From: an uncultured Prevotellaceae bacterium
Lineage (GTDB): Bacteria; Bacteroidota; Bacteroidia; Bacteroidales; Bacteroidaceae
Direction: 5' to 3'
Assembly: GCA_900313845.1 (NCBI GenBank)
Contig: OMTC01000136.1
Location: 1-5,907, forward strand
DNA length: 5,907 bases
In this document: positions 1-5,907 of the stretch, one piece after another
Position numbering within the stretch: the first letter of the stretch is position 1
How the letters are laid out: each line of letters begins with the position of its first letter
Translations under genes and position numbers: made by a program
The notes under the pieces: model-generated
Told to the model about the DNA's origin: nothing
The model's input: only the letters and a program-made list of their open reading frames with translations
Database searches by the model: none

Positions 1-65
1 TGACGAGTGCTGAGGGTATGTAGAGTTGAAATCGGATTTAGGTTGATGGAGTGTGAGGGGAGGGT
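1..65. other. Short flank downstream of yccF, no gene recognised
   Basis: This is the 3' flank of the minus-strand yccF gene. Two minus-strand frames stay open through it, but neither has an ATG or a recognisable protein motif. I see no strong terminator hairpin. It could be untranslated tail or the edge of a neighbouring gene beyond the window; the sequence does not decide. Confidence 0.4.
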
Positions 66-434
66 TTATACAACTTCTTTTCCAAATGGAGTGAGGGCGA
101 GGCGAGCAAGGCGGAAATGCATGTTGCCGAATGGAATGCCGATGATGGTGATGTAGAAGACAATACCAAAAAATACGTGGGAGAGGACGATGATGATACC
201 ACCTAACAAGAACCACAGGATATTCATCAGTACGGAGATGCATCCACTGCTTTGTGGCTTATCCACGACATGGGAGCCGAAAGGCCACACAGCGAGGAGT
301 CCGAGTTTGATAACTTGCAATCCGAATGGAATGCCGATGATGGTGAGGCAGAGCATAACTCCTGACATGATATATTCAACTGCCATTGCAAGACCTCCGA
401 AAAGTACCCAAATGATATTTCCAAGCGTTTTCAT
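66..434 (-). CDS. yccF: YccF-family (DUF307) inner membrane protein
   Basis: A 122-residue integral membrane protein of the YccF family, whose biochemical function is not established. It consists of two tandem copies of one module offset by 65 residues. Each copy starts with an N-I-[IL]-W hydrophobic helix (from residues 6 and 71), continues through a second hydrophobic stretch to the identical motif TIIGIPFG (31-38 and 96-103), and ends in an amphipathic segment closing with WPFG (50-53) or TPFG (115-118). The conserved IIGIP-G motif and the double-module layout identify the family. I expect about four membrane segments and no cleavable signal peptide. The start is the ATG at 432-434, preceded by an A-rich stretch without Shine-Dalgarno, as is normal in Bacteroidota. 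The stop is TAA. The gene is divergent from lepA and has no visible operon partner. The family call is firm; any role, such as transport or envelope maintenance, would be a guess. Confidence 0.9.
   Translation of the reverse strand: MKTLGNIIWVLFGGLAMAVEYIMSGVMLCLTIIGIPFGLQVIKLGLLAVWPFGSHVVDKPQSSGCISVLMNILWFLLGGIIIVLSHVFFGIVFYITIIGIPFGNMHFRLARLALTPFGKEVV
127..346. repeat. 25-bp exact direct repeat inside yccF (127-151 and 322-346)
   Basis: The same 25 bases occur at 127-151 and 322-346, exactly 195 bp (65 codons) apart and in the same frame. They encode the TIIGIPFG motif of each YccF module on the minus strand. The bases flanking both copies differ. The protein duplication is a family trait. 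Complete nucleotide identity over this stretch, synonymous positions included, exceeds what the protein motif requires. Confidence 0.85.
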
Positions 435-491
435 TTTTTCGTTGTTTTTCGGTTAAAGACAATCAAAAGGAGTTTTTTCTATCGCATGATA

Positions 492-499
492 CAAAAATA
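492..499 (-). promoter_or_regulatory. Candidate -7 box for yccF
   Basis: On the minus strand this reads TATTTTTG, a full match to the Bacteroidota -7 consensus TAnnTTTG, and it lies 57 bp upstream of the yccF ATG. The expected TTTG about 20 bp further upstream is poor (TTTC at about 521-524); better TTTG matches at 527-530 and 535-538 sit too far away. The region is very A/T-rich, so a chance match is plausible. Confidence 0.3.
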
Positions 500-542
500 T
501 TTTTCTCTATGGGTATTCAGGAAAGACAAAAACACAAATTTA

Positions 543-574
543 TTTGTTTTTTCGCTCGGCTTGCACTAACTTTG
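543..574 (+). promoter_or_regulatory. Bacteroidota-type promoter of lepA
   Basis: A TTTG at 543-546 and TAACTTTG at 567-574 are separated by 20 bp. This matches the primary sigma-factor consensus of Bacteroidota (-33 TTTG, -7 TAnnTTTG) in both sequence and spacing. Transcription would start near 578-582, leaving a leader of about 25 bases before the lepA ATG at 604. The promoter lies inside the in-frame extension that a TTG start at 544 would create, so it also argues against that longer start. Confidence 0.75.
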
Positions 575-603
575 CACCTTATTTATTAGAAATCAATTCG
601 CGA

Positions 604-2391
604 ATGAATCATATAAGAAATTTTTGTATTATTGCCCATATCGACCACGGGAAATCAACACTTGCGGACCGAATGCTGGAATATACGAATACCATCAAGG
701 TGACGGAAGGACAGATGTTGGACGATATGGACTTGGAGAAGGAGCGTGGCATCACGATTAAGAGTCATGCCATTCAGATGGAGTATGAGTACGAAGGTGA
801 GAAGTATGTGCTCAACTTGATTGACACTCCAGGACACGTGGACTTTAGTTACGAGGTGTCCCGCTCCATTGCTGCTTGTGAAGGTGCCCTGCTCGTGGTG
901 GATGCCACTCAGGGTGTGCAGGCTCAGACTATCTCGAACCTCTATATGGCAATTGAGCACGACTTGGAAATCATCCCTGTGGTGAATAAGTGCGATATGC
1001 CCAACGCTATGCCTGAAGAGGTGACGGACGAAATCGTTGACCTGATTGGATGCAAGGCTGAAGAAGTGATTTTGGCTTCAGCCAGAACAGGACAAGGTGT
1101 GGAGGAAATCTTGAAGGCTGTGGTGGAAAGGATTCCGCATCCAAAGGGAGATGAGAATGCCCCTCTGCAAGCTTTGATTTTCGACTCTGTGTTCAATAGT
1201 TTCCGAGGTATCATTGCCTATTTCAAGATTGTGAATGGTGTGATGCATCCTGGGGAGAAAGTTCGATTCATCAATACGAAAAAGGAATACCAGGCTGAGG
1301 AAATCGGTGTGCTGAAGATGGATATGATTCCTCGAAAGGAATTGAGGACAGGTGATGTGGGCTATATCGTGTCGGGTATCAAGAACGCTGTGGAGGTGAA
1401 GGTGGGTGATACGATTACCACTGTAGCCAACCCTGCAACGGCTGCCATTGAGGGATTCCAAGAGGTGAAACCAATGGTCTTTGCCGGTGTGTATCCGATT
1501 GAACCTGAGGATTATGAGAACTTGCGTACTTCATTGGAAAAGTTGCAGTTGAATGATGCTTCGCTCACGTTCCAGCATGAGAGTTCGGCAGCCCTTGGTT
1601 TCGGTTTCCGTTGCGGATTCCTCGGATTGCTCCACATGGAGATTGTGCAGGAGCGACTCGACCGAGAATTCAATATGGATGTGATTACAACCGTGCCAAA
1701 CGTGTCGTATATGATATATGATAAGCATGGCGAAGCGATGGAGGTACACAACCCATCTGGAATGCCAGACCCAACGCTCATTGAACATGTGGAAGAACCA
1801 TATATCAATGCTACGATTATCACTACGGCAAACTATATCGGCCCTATCATGACACTCTGTTTGGGTAAGCGTGGCGAACTGGTTCGGCAGGATTTCATTA
1901 CAGGAAATCGTGTGGAGATTCAGTTCCTCATGCCATTGGGAGAAATCGTGATAGATTTTTACGATAAGTTGAAGAGTATTAGCCGCGGCTATGCTTCCTT
2001 CGATTATCATCCAGCAGGATTCCGTCCTTCAAAACTGGTGAAGCTCGACATTCTGCTGAATGGTGAAAGTGTGGATGCCCTTTCAACACTGACACATGTG
2101 GATAATTCCGTCACATTGGGACGCCGTATGTGTGAAAGATTGAAGGAATTGTTGCCTCGTCAGCAGTTTGATATTGCCATTCAGGCAGCTATCGGAGGTA
2201 AGATTATTGCTCGCGAAACGGTGAAGCAGGTGCGCAAGGATGTGCTGGCAAAGTGCTATGGTGGTGACGTGAGTCGTAAGCGTAAGTTGCTCGAAAAGCA
2301 GAAGCGAGGCAAGAAACGCATGAAGCAAATCGGCAATGTGCAAGTGCCTCAGAAAGCATTCCTCGCAGTGCTGAAGCTGGATGGAGACTAA
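604..2391 (+). CDS. lepA: Elongation factor 4 (LepA), ribosome-associated GTPase
   Basis: A complete 595-residue LepA/EF-4, close to the usual length of about 600. This cytosolic GTPase binds the ribosome and has been linked to back-translocation, to rescue of stalled elongation under ionic stress, and to translation initiation or 30S assembly. The G domain shows G1 AHIDHGKST (11-19), G2 around ERGIT (47-51), G3 DTPGH (74-78, including the histidine that activates water in translational GTPases), G4 NKCD (128-131) and G5 SAR (159-161). EF-G-like domains follow, including GFGFRCGFLGLLHMEI, and then the LepA-specific C-terminal region with YGGDVSRKRKLLEKQK and the closing GNVQVPQKAFLA. The start is the ATG at 604 because MNHIRNFCIIAHIDHGKST matches the family N-terminus; an in-frame TTG at 544 lies upstream, inside the promoter. 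There is no Shine-Dalgarno motif. Unlike E. coli, no lepB (signal peptidase) follows. Cys instead of Ile/Val in the G4 box is, from memory, usual in Bacteroidota. Confidence 0.97.
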   Translation: MNHIRNFCIIAHIDHGKSTLADRMLEYTNTIKVTEGQMLDDMDLEKERGITIKSHAIQMEYEYEGEKYVLNLIDTPGHVDFSYEVSRSIAACEGALLVVDATQGVQAQTISNLYMAIEHDLEIIPVVNKCDMPNAMPEEVTDEIVDLIGCKAEEVILASARTGQGVEEILKAVVERIPHPKGDENAPLQALIFDSVFNSFRGIIAYFKIVNGVMHPGEKVRFINTKKEYQAEEIGVLKMDMIPRKELRTGDVGYIVSGIKNAVEVKVGDTITTVANPATAAIEGFQEVKPMVFAGVYPIEPEDYENLRTSLEKLQLNDASLTFQHESSAALGFGFRCGFLGLLHMEIVQERLDREFNMDVITTVPNVSYMIYDKHGEAMEVHNPSGMPDPTLIEHVEEPYINATIITTANYIGPIMTLCLGKRGELVRQDFITGNRVEIQFLMPLGEIVIDFYDKLKSISRGYASFDYHPAGFRPSKLVKLDILLNGESVDALSTLTHVDNSVTLGRRMCERLKELLPRQQFDIAIQAAIGGKIIARETVKQVRKDVLAKCYGGDVSRKRKLLEKQKRGKKRMKQIGNVQVPQKAFLAVLKLDGD

Positions 2392-2424
2392 AGTAAATTA
2401 AAAATTAAAAAATAAAAATTTAAC

Positions 2425-2514
2425 TTGAAACTTGAAACAGTGCTTTAGCACTTGAAACCTGAAACTTTAGCTCGGCGTAAGCCAAACTTGAAACAGTGCC
2501 TTAGCGCCTGAAAC
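2425..2514 (+). repeat. YTGAAAC heptamer array with three interleaved hairpins
   Basis: Six copies of [CT]TGAAAC start at 2425, 2432, 2452, 2459, 2488 and 2508. Between them lie three short hairpins. The first is GTGC-TTTA-GCAC (2440-2451), extended by an outer A-T pair. The second is GGC-GTAA-GCC (2474-2483) with a GNRA-type loop. The third is GTGC-CTTA-GCGC (2496-2507), where a G-T pair replaces an A-T pair and pairing is kept. The heptamer-hairpin-heptamer unit at 2432-2458 recurs at 2488-2514, a shift of exactly 56 bp. The array fills most of the gap between lepA and the protease gene and ends 12 bp before its ATG, so it would lie in the protease mRNA leader if the two genes are co-transcribed. 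It could be an intergenic repeat family, an RNA regulatory site or a transcription attenuator. None of the hairpins has a following T-run, so they are not classic terminators. Confidence 0.65.
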
Positions 2515-2526
2515 ATTTTATCTTTT

Positions 2527-5500
2527 ATGAAAAAGAAACTATTGATAAGTATCATATCGTTGCTTGCGTCGTTATCGGCATGGGCAGATCCTGTGAGCTT
2601 GGCAAAGGCAAAGGAACTTGCTGCTCCATTCCTCACAGAAGGGACAGAGGCGAGGCTTGTGAAAAAAGCTATGCGCAACGAGAATAAAGCACGAAAGGTG
2701 GCTTATGCTGTGCAAACCACCTCACCTTATTATATATTCTCGCGTGGGGAGAATCGTGGATTCGTTATTGTGAGTGGTGACGATTGTCTGCCTACGATTT
2801 TGGGATATACGGATAGTGGCGATTTCGTGGAAGAGAAGATGCCTCCTGCTTTGTTGGGATGGCTGGACTACTACAGCCGAATCATTGAAGATGCTCAGGT
2901 AGCAGGTGAGAATGTGAGTCAGGCGAAGCGTCGTGCAGCAGCTCCCATGCTGGGTGCCACGACAGCAAAGGTGGATGTGCCTGTATTGATGACAAGCCAT
3001 TGGCATCAGACGGCTCCATATTTCAACCGTTGCCCTTATTTGGATAACGGAAACCATGCCGTGACTGGCTGTGTGGCAACGGCAGGCTCTCAGGTGATTT
3101 ACTACTACCGCAAGGATAATCCAAGTACTTTGGGTGCCTCGACTCCTACTTACGACTATGGAGCACCTGTGAAGGAATCGATACCGAAAGGTACACCGAT
3201 GAAGTGGAACCTGATGCTCGACGACTACAATTCGAATTGTCCGCAGGAATACAAAGATGCTGTGGCAGAATTCTGTTTTGCTGTGGGTGCTGCCACGTGG
3301 TTGACTTACGGAGAATCAACGGGTGGCTACATCAATAACTTGGTGAATACTTTCAGTAGTGGCTACAATTTGAGCAGTGTGAATGTTACCAAATCATCCT
3401 ATTCGCAGTCGGCTTGGGAAAAGATGATTTACGACGATTTGGTTGAGGGACATCCAATGGTTTATTCAGGCTACAATGTGGATGAGGCAGGCACTTGGAA
3501 CGGGCACGCTGTGGTGGTGGATGGCTATCGTGCTTCCAGCAATCTTTTCCACTTCAACTTCGGTTGGGGAGGACAAGGCGATGGCTGGTACACCGTGAAC
3601 GATGAAACGGGTATGAATGGGTTTAACACCGAGCAGAGCATGACCTACAAGGTGCAGCCTAAGAAGCAGAATCTGGCAGCAAAGGTGGAATTGCCAGATG
3701 GTTTCTATGTGAACCACGACAACACCGTGAAAGTAACGGTGGAAAACAAGGGAACGCTCAATTACTCAGGCATTTACCTCTTCTGTTCCACCACCAATAC
3801 CAAACCTTCGGGTGTTGCTTCTGCTCGTTCGAAGGACACAGAAACAATCTTTCCAAACAATGGAGAAAAGACTGTCATTAAGCTTTCTGCCAAACCTACT
3901 TCCGACCGCAAATGGTATGTGAAAGTGACTGACAAGAATATGAATATCTTGGCAGAAATAGCGTTGAAACCCGAGTTTATCACGCATGATTTGCAATTCA
4001 ACAGTCTGGAAGTGCTGAGCAGTTCGGATGTGGAATCACATCAAGGGAAGGACTATTCTGTCGTTTATTCCGACCGAACCACCGCCATTGCCAATTTGCG
4101 CAACTTGAGCAACGTGAAGTATCAAGGAACTCCAAGATTGGAACTCTATAAGAGTACGGACGATGGACAAACCTTTGAATATGTTGGTATGAAGTCGGCT
4201 GTGGGTGCAGAAATCCCTGCTCTGGCTTCGGGCGAGATTGAATTCTCATTGACGAATACTTCCTCTTGTCCGTTGGGTACTGACACCTTATATTATATAG
4301 CATTGCGCAATCCTATAGAAACCATAGGTGCCAGCGCCGTGAATTATGAAGTAGGTGTTGACACTGTAGCACGTTTTGTGCTTCGCAGTAATGATGTGGG
4401 CTTGAGTGCAACACTCGATGGCAAGACCTTACGATTCGAAGGCAAATGGAATGCCAGTCAGTTCCTTACGCTCTGCAATCGAACTGCCAATGCCAATGCC
4501 TTGAATTACGACCTCACAAAGGTGGAGGCAGTGGGGCGCATCCCAGCTTTGGAGAAGAAACCTAATGCCATCTTCTACGTTGCTGACGACTCGAAGGCAA
4601 GTGGCAAGAATGTGGTGAGGGCTACAGCTTCCACTGCTGATGAAATGAATATTCAGATGGGATATGATTTCGAACCGACTGCCGCAATTTTTGCAAAGAA
4701 AGCAGTCTTCAATCTGAACCTCAATCCAAACCAGTGGGAAATGCTCACTGTGCCATTTGCCGCTGCTGTACCTCAAGGTATCGTGGCAAAGCAAGTGGAT
4801 GCTCACACCTCTACGGGTATAGGAAACAAGACGAGCATTGTTCGTTCTTTCGAAGCAGGAAAGACTTATATAGTGATGGCATCGTCCAGCAATCATCAGA
4901 TGCTCACTGCGGAGGAAACAAACGTGGCAGCAGCTCCAGTGGAGAACGCGGATACAGCCGTGGTGGGTGTGTTCTCTACCACAACCCTTCCTGAAGGTTC
5001 GCTCTATCTGGATAGTGTCGCGCCGATCAACCTCAACGGAACTTGCGCCAACGACTGGTTGCTGTACGGCGACACAGCCGATATGACCGGTTCGCCTAAG
5101 AGACGCTACGGCTACAAGTATAGCGACATCGTGAAAGTGGTGAAGGACATCTTGCGTTGCGAACCCAAGGGCACCGAGAATGCCAACCAGTTCGCGCCGA
5201 ACCTGGCCGCCGTCAGCCGTAACGAGATGCAGCGTATCAAAGATGCCGAGAAGGTGGATCTGGATACGACGGCTCATCCGTATGACATCCTTGCCGACTT
5301 GGTGGACAAAGGATTCCTGACACTCTATCAATCCCAACTGACAGCATCGGTACTATCCGGAGACTCGGTGCAGTATGTCATCTTCCCGATATTGGGTACA
5401 GGTACCGACACGAAGCAACACTCGAGTGTGGAGGTTTGTCCGCTGCCGCTGCTGATCAAGCTCAAACCGCAGTCCAGCTCCGCCGTACCGCTCATCGTAG

Positions 5501-5907
5501 GCGGACTGAAACGCGACTCGAGTGAGATGAACCTGCCGGTAGTCGTACTGGCCGATATGAACATGGCTAATCAGGAAATCACGCTCAAGGTCGATTCCAT
5601 TATGCCGAACATAGGTATCTCTACGGTCAAGCTGCGTACGACCGATGATCCCGATTTCCAAGAGGGATTCCATAAACTGGCCTTGGTACCCGATTTGGAT
5701 TATCCAAGAGCATCGTACTACATAAAAGGCAACTATATCACCTTGCAGCCGGCAAGCAGCAACAACTATACGATGAAGCAGGGTTATACCTATACATTCG
5801 AGATTGACCTGCAGACCCATCTCGGCAAGGACACCTTAGACGGAGGTTGTAAGGTAGGAACCGTACCGTTTAGCCTTGCGATCGTACCGAGTTACCTGCG
5901 CTGGGAT
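2527..5907 (+). CDS. Secreted C10 (streptopain-like) cysteine protease, 3' partial, possibly chimeric
   Basis: An open frame of 1127 codons running off the window end. Residues 1-20 form a signal peptide: KKK, a hydrophobic core and AWA before Asp21. Residues about 22-110 resemble the Spi/streptopain propeptide that keeps C10 proteases inactive, including GFVIVSGDD. The catalytic domain (about 135-375) carries the nucleophile Cys182 in GCVATA, His327 in GHAVVVDGY, and the FNFGWGG loop with Asn344 and Trp347; all expected active-site elements are present. An Ig-like domain (about 380-485) with VTVENKG and further beta-rich domains follow, the last (about 622-830) containing WEMLTVPF. Streptopain is about 400 residues; Bacteroidales relatives such as interpain A have extra C-terminal domains and are usually exported to the surface by the type IX system, but the C-terminus is not visible here. 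The ATG at 2527 is 135 bp after lepA, with no Shine-Dalgarno motif and no convincing promoter. From about residue 831 the sequence changes character (see 5017-5907), so the true C-terminus of this protease may be missing. The protease call is firm; the full-length protein is not. Confidence 0.9.
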   Translation, partial: MKKKLLISIISLLASLSAWADPVSLAKAKELAAPFLTEGTEARLVKKAMRNENKARKVAYAVQTTSPYYIFSRGENRGFVIVSGDDCLPTILGYTDSGDFVEEKMPPALLGWLDYYSRIIEDAQVAGENVSQAKRRAAAPMLGATTAKVDVPVLMTSHWHQTAPYFNRCPYLDNGNHAVTGCVATAGSQVIYYYRKDNPSTLGASTPTYDYGAPVKESIPKGTPMKWNLMLDDYNSNCPQEYKDAVAEFCFAVGAATWLTYGESTGGYINNLVNTFSSGYNLSSVNVTKSSYSQSAWEKMIYDDLVEGHPMVYSGYNVDEAGTWNGHAVVVDGYRASSNLFHFNFGWGGQGDGWYTVNDETGMNGFNTEQSMTYKVQPKKQNLAAKVELPDGFYVNHDNTVKVTVENKGTLNYSGIYLFCSTTNTKPSGVASARSKDTETIFPNNGEKTVIKLSAKPTSDRKWYVKVTDKNMNILAEIALKPEFITHDLQFNSLEVLSSSDVESHQGKDYSVVYSDRTTAIANLRNLSNVKYQGTPRLELYKSTDDGQTFEYVGMKSAVGAEIPALASGEIEFSLTNTSSCPLGTDTLYYIALRNPIETIGASAVNYEVGVDTVARFVLRSNDVGLSATLDGKTLRFEGKWNASQFLTLCNRTANANALNYDLTKVEAVGRIPALEKKPNAIFYVADDSKASGKNVVRATASTADEMNIQMGYDFEPTAAIFAKKAVFNLNLNPNQWEMLTVPFAAAVPQGIVAKQVDAHTSTGIGNKTSIVRSFEAGKTYIVMASSSNHQMLTAEETNVAAAPVENADTAVVGVFSTTTLPEGSLYLDSVAPINLNGTCANDWLLYGDTADMTGSPKRRYGYKYSDIVKVVKDILRCEPKGTENANQFAPNLAAVSRNEMQRIKDAEKVDLDTTAHPYDILADLVDKGFLTLYQSQLTASVLSGDSVQYVIFPILGTGTDTKQHSSVEVCPLPLLIKLKPQSSSAVPLIVGGLKRDSSEMNLPVVVLADMNMANQEITLKVDSIMPNIGISTVKLRTTDDPDFQEGFHKLALVPDLDYPRASYYIKGNYITLQPASSNNYTMKQGYTYTFEIDLQTHLGKDTLDGGCKVGTVPFSLAIVPSYLRWD
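5017..5907 (+). other. 3' segment of the last ORF with foreign composition: fragment of a large Bacteroidales surface protein
   Basis: These 297 codons (residues about 831-1127) stay in the protease frame but look like a different protein from a different genome. Sampled GC is 57% (5041-5280) and 55% (5341-5580) against 45% at 3901-4140. Proline CCG is 13 of 18 codons here and 5 of 35 upstream. Valine GTA appears about nine times in 297 codons, against about six in the preceding 830. The protein lacks protease motifs and reads as an interior stretch of a giant secreted Bacteroidales protein, with segments such as GTCANDWLLYGD, QSSSAVPLIVGGLKRDSSEM and CKVGTVPFSLAIVPSYLRW. I recognise the style, not a named family, and assign no function. 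The exact boundary is uncertain by perhaps 30-50 bp around 5016. Confidence 0.65.

Noticed and set aside
190..456. 88-residue plus-strand frame opposite yccF
   Set aside because: It lies antisense to a recognised membrane protein gene and has no family motif; it is a shadow of yccF.
544..603. N-terminal extension of LepA from a TTG start
   Set aside because: It overlaps the lepA promoter and adds residues before the conserved MNHIRNFCIIAHIDHGKST start, which already matches the family N-terminus.
981..999. NKCD instead of NKID/NKVD in the LepA G4 box as a possible defect
   Set aside because: The Asn, Lys and Asp that read the guanine base are intact, and to my knowledge Cys at this position is usual in Bacteroidota LepA.
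2421..2428. TAACTTGA as a -7 box for the protease gene
   Set aside because: It matches TAnnTTTG at only six of eight positions and has no TTTG about 20 bp upstream in the A/T-rich stretch.
2425..2514. CRISPR array or rho-independent terminator in the heptamer array
   Set aside because: The repeats are only 7 bp with irregular spacing of 7 to 29 bp and no spacers of uniform length, so it is not CRISPR. The hairpins are short and lack T-runs, so they are not classic terminators.
2519..2526. TATCTTTT as a -7 box directly before the protease ATG
   Set aside because: It matches seven of eight positions, but it abuts the start codon, so transcription would begin after the ATG, and no upstream TTTG is at the right distance.
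4429..5337. 302-residue minus-strand open frame opposite the protease gene
   Set aside because: It is antisense to a clearly coding frame, shows no recognisable domain (His/Cys-rich shadow composition), and crosses the composition junction.

Overview
The window looks like Bacteroidota (Bacteroidales) DNA, and its first 5 kb is most like Prevotella or a close relative. The evidence is a clean Bacteroidota-type promoter (TTTG, 20 bp, TAACTTTG) in front of lepA, start codons preceded by A/T-rich sequence instead of Shine-Dalgarno motifs, a LepA with Bacteroidota-style wording (NKCDMP in the G4 box), and a secreted C10 (streptopain/interpain-like) cysteine protease. No database search was possible, so the genus is an inference.

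Layout. Positions 66-434 (minus strand) encode a small YccF-family membrane protein made of two tandem copies of one module. A divergent intergenic region (435-603) separates it from lepA (604-2391, plus strand), which encodes the complete 595-residue elongation factor 4. The lepA promoter at 543-574 fixes the start at ATG 604. A 135-bp gap follows. It holds an A/T-rich stretch and then an array of six YTGAAAC heptamers interleaved with three small hairpins (2425-2514). The last gene starts at 2527 and stays open to the window end (1127 codons, no stop). It begins with a signal peptide, a Spi-type propeptide and a C10 catalytic domain with its Cys and His in place, followed by Ig-like and beta-rich domains.

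The most notable observation is inside this last reading frame. Near 5016 (about residue 830) a beta domain seems to stop short. GC in sampled 240-bp blocks goes from about 45% (3901-4140) to 55-57% (after 5041). Proline CCG usage goes from 5 of 35 codons to 13 of 18. The protein style changes to that of a very large Bacteroidales surface protein. The frame stays open across the join. This is either an assembly chimera between two Bacteroidales genomes or a real in-frame recombination that put a foreign C-terminal half on a secreted protease. Read mapping would decide.

The three genes do not form an obvious pathway: one is a membrane protein of unknown function, one a housekeeping translation GTPase, and one a secreted protease. 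I see no CRISPR array, tRNA, rRNA, insertion sequence or defence system.
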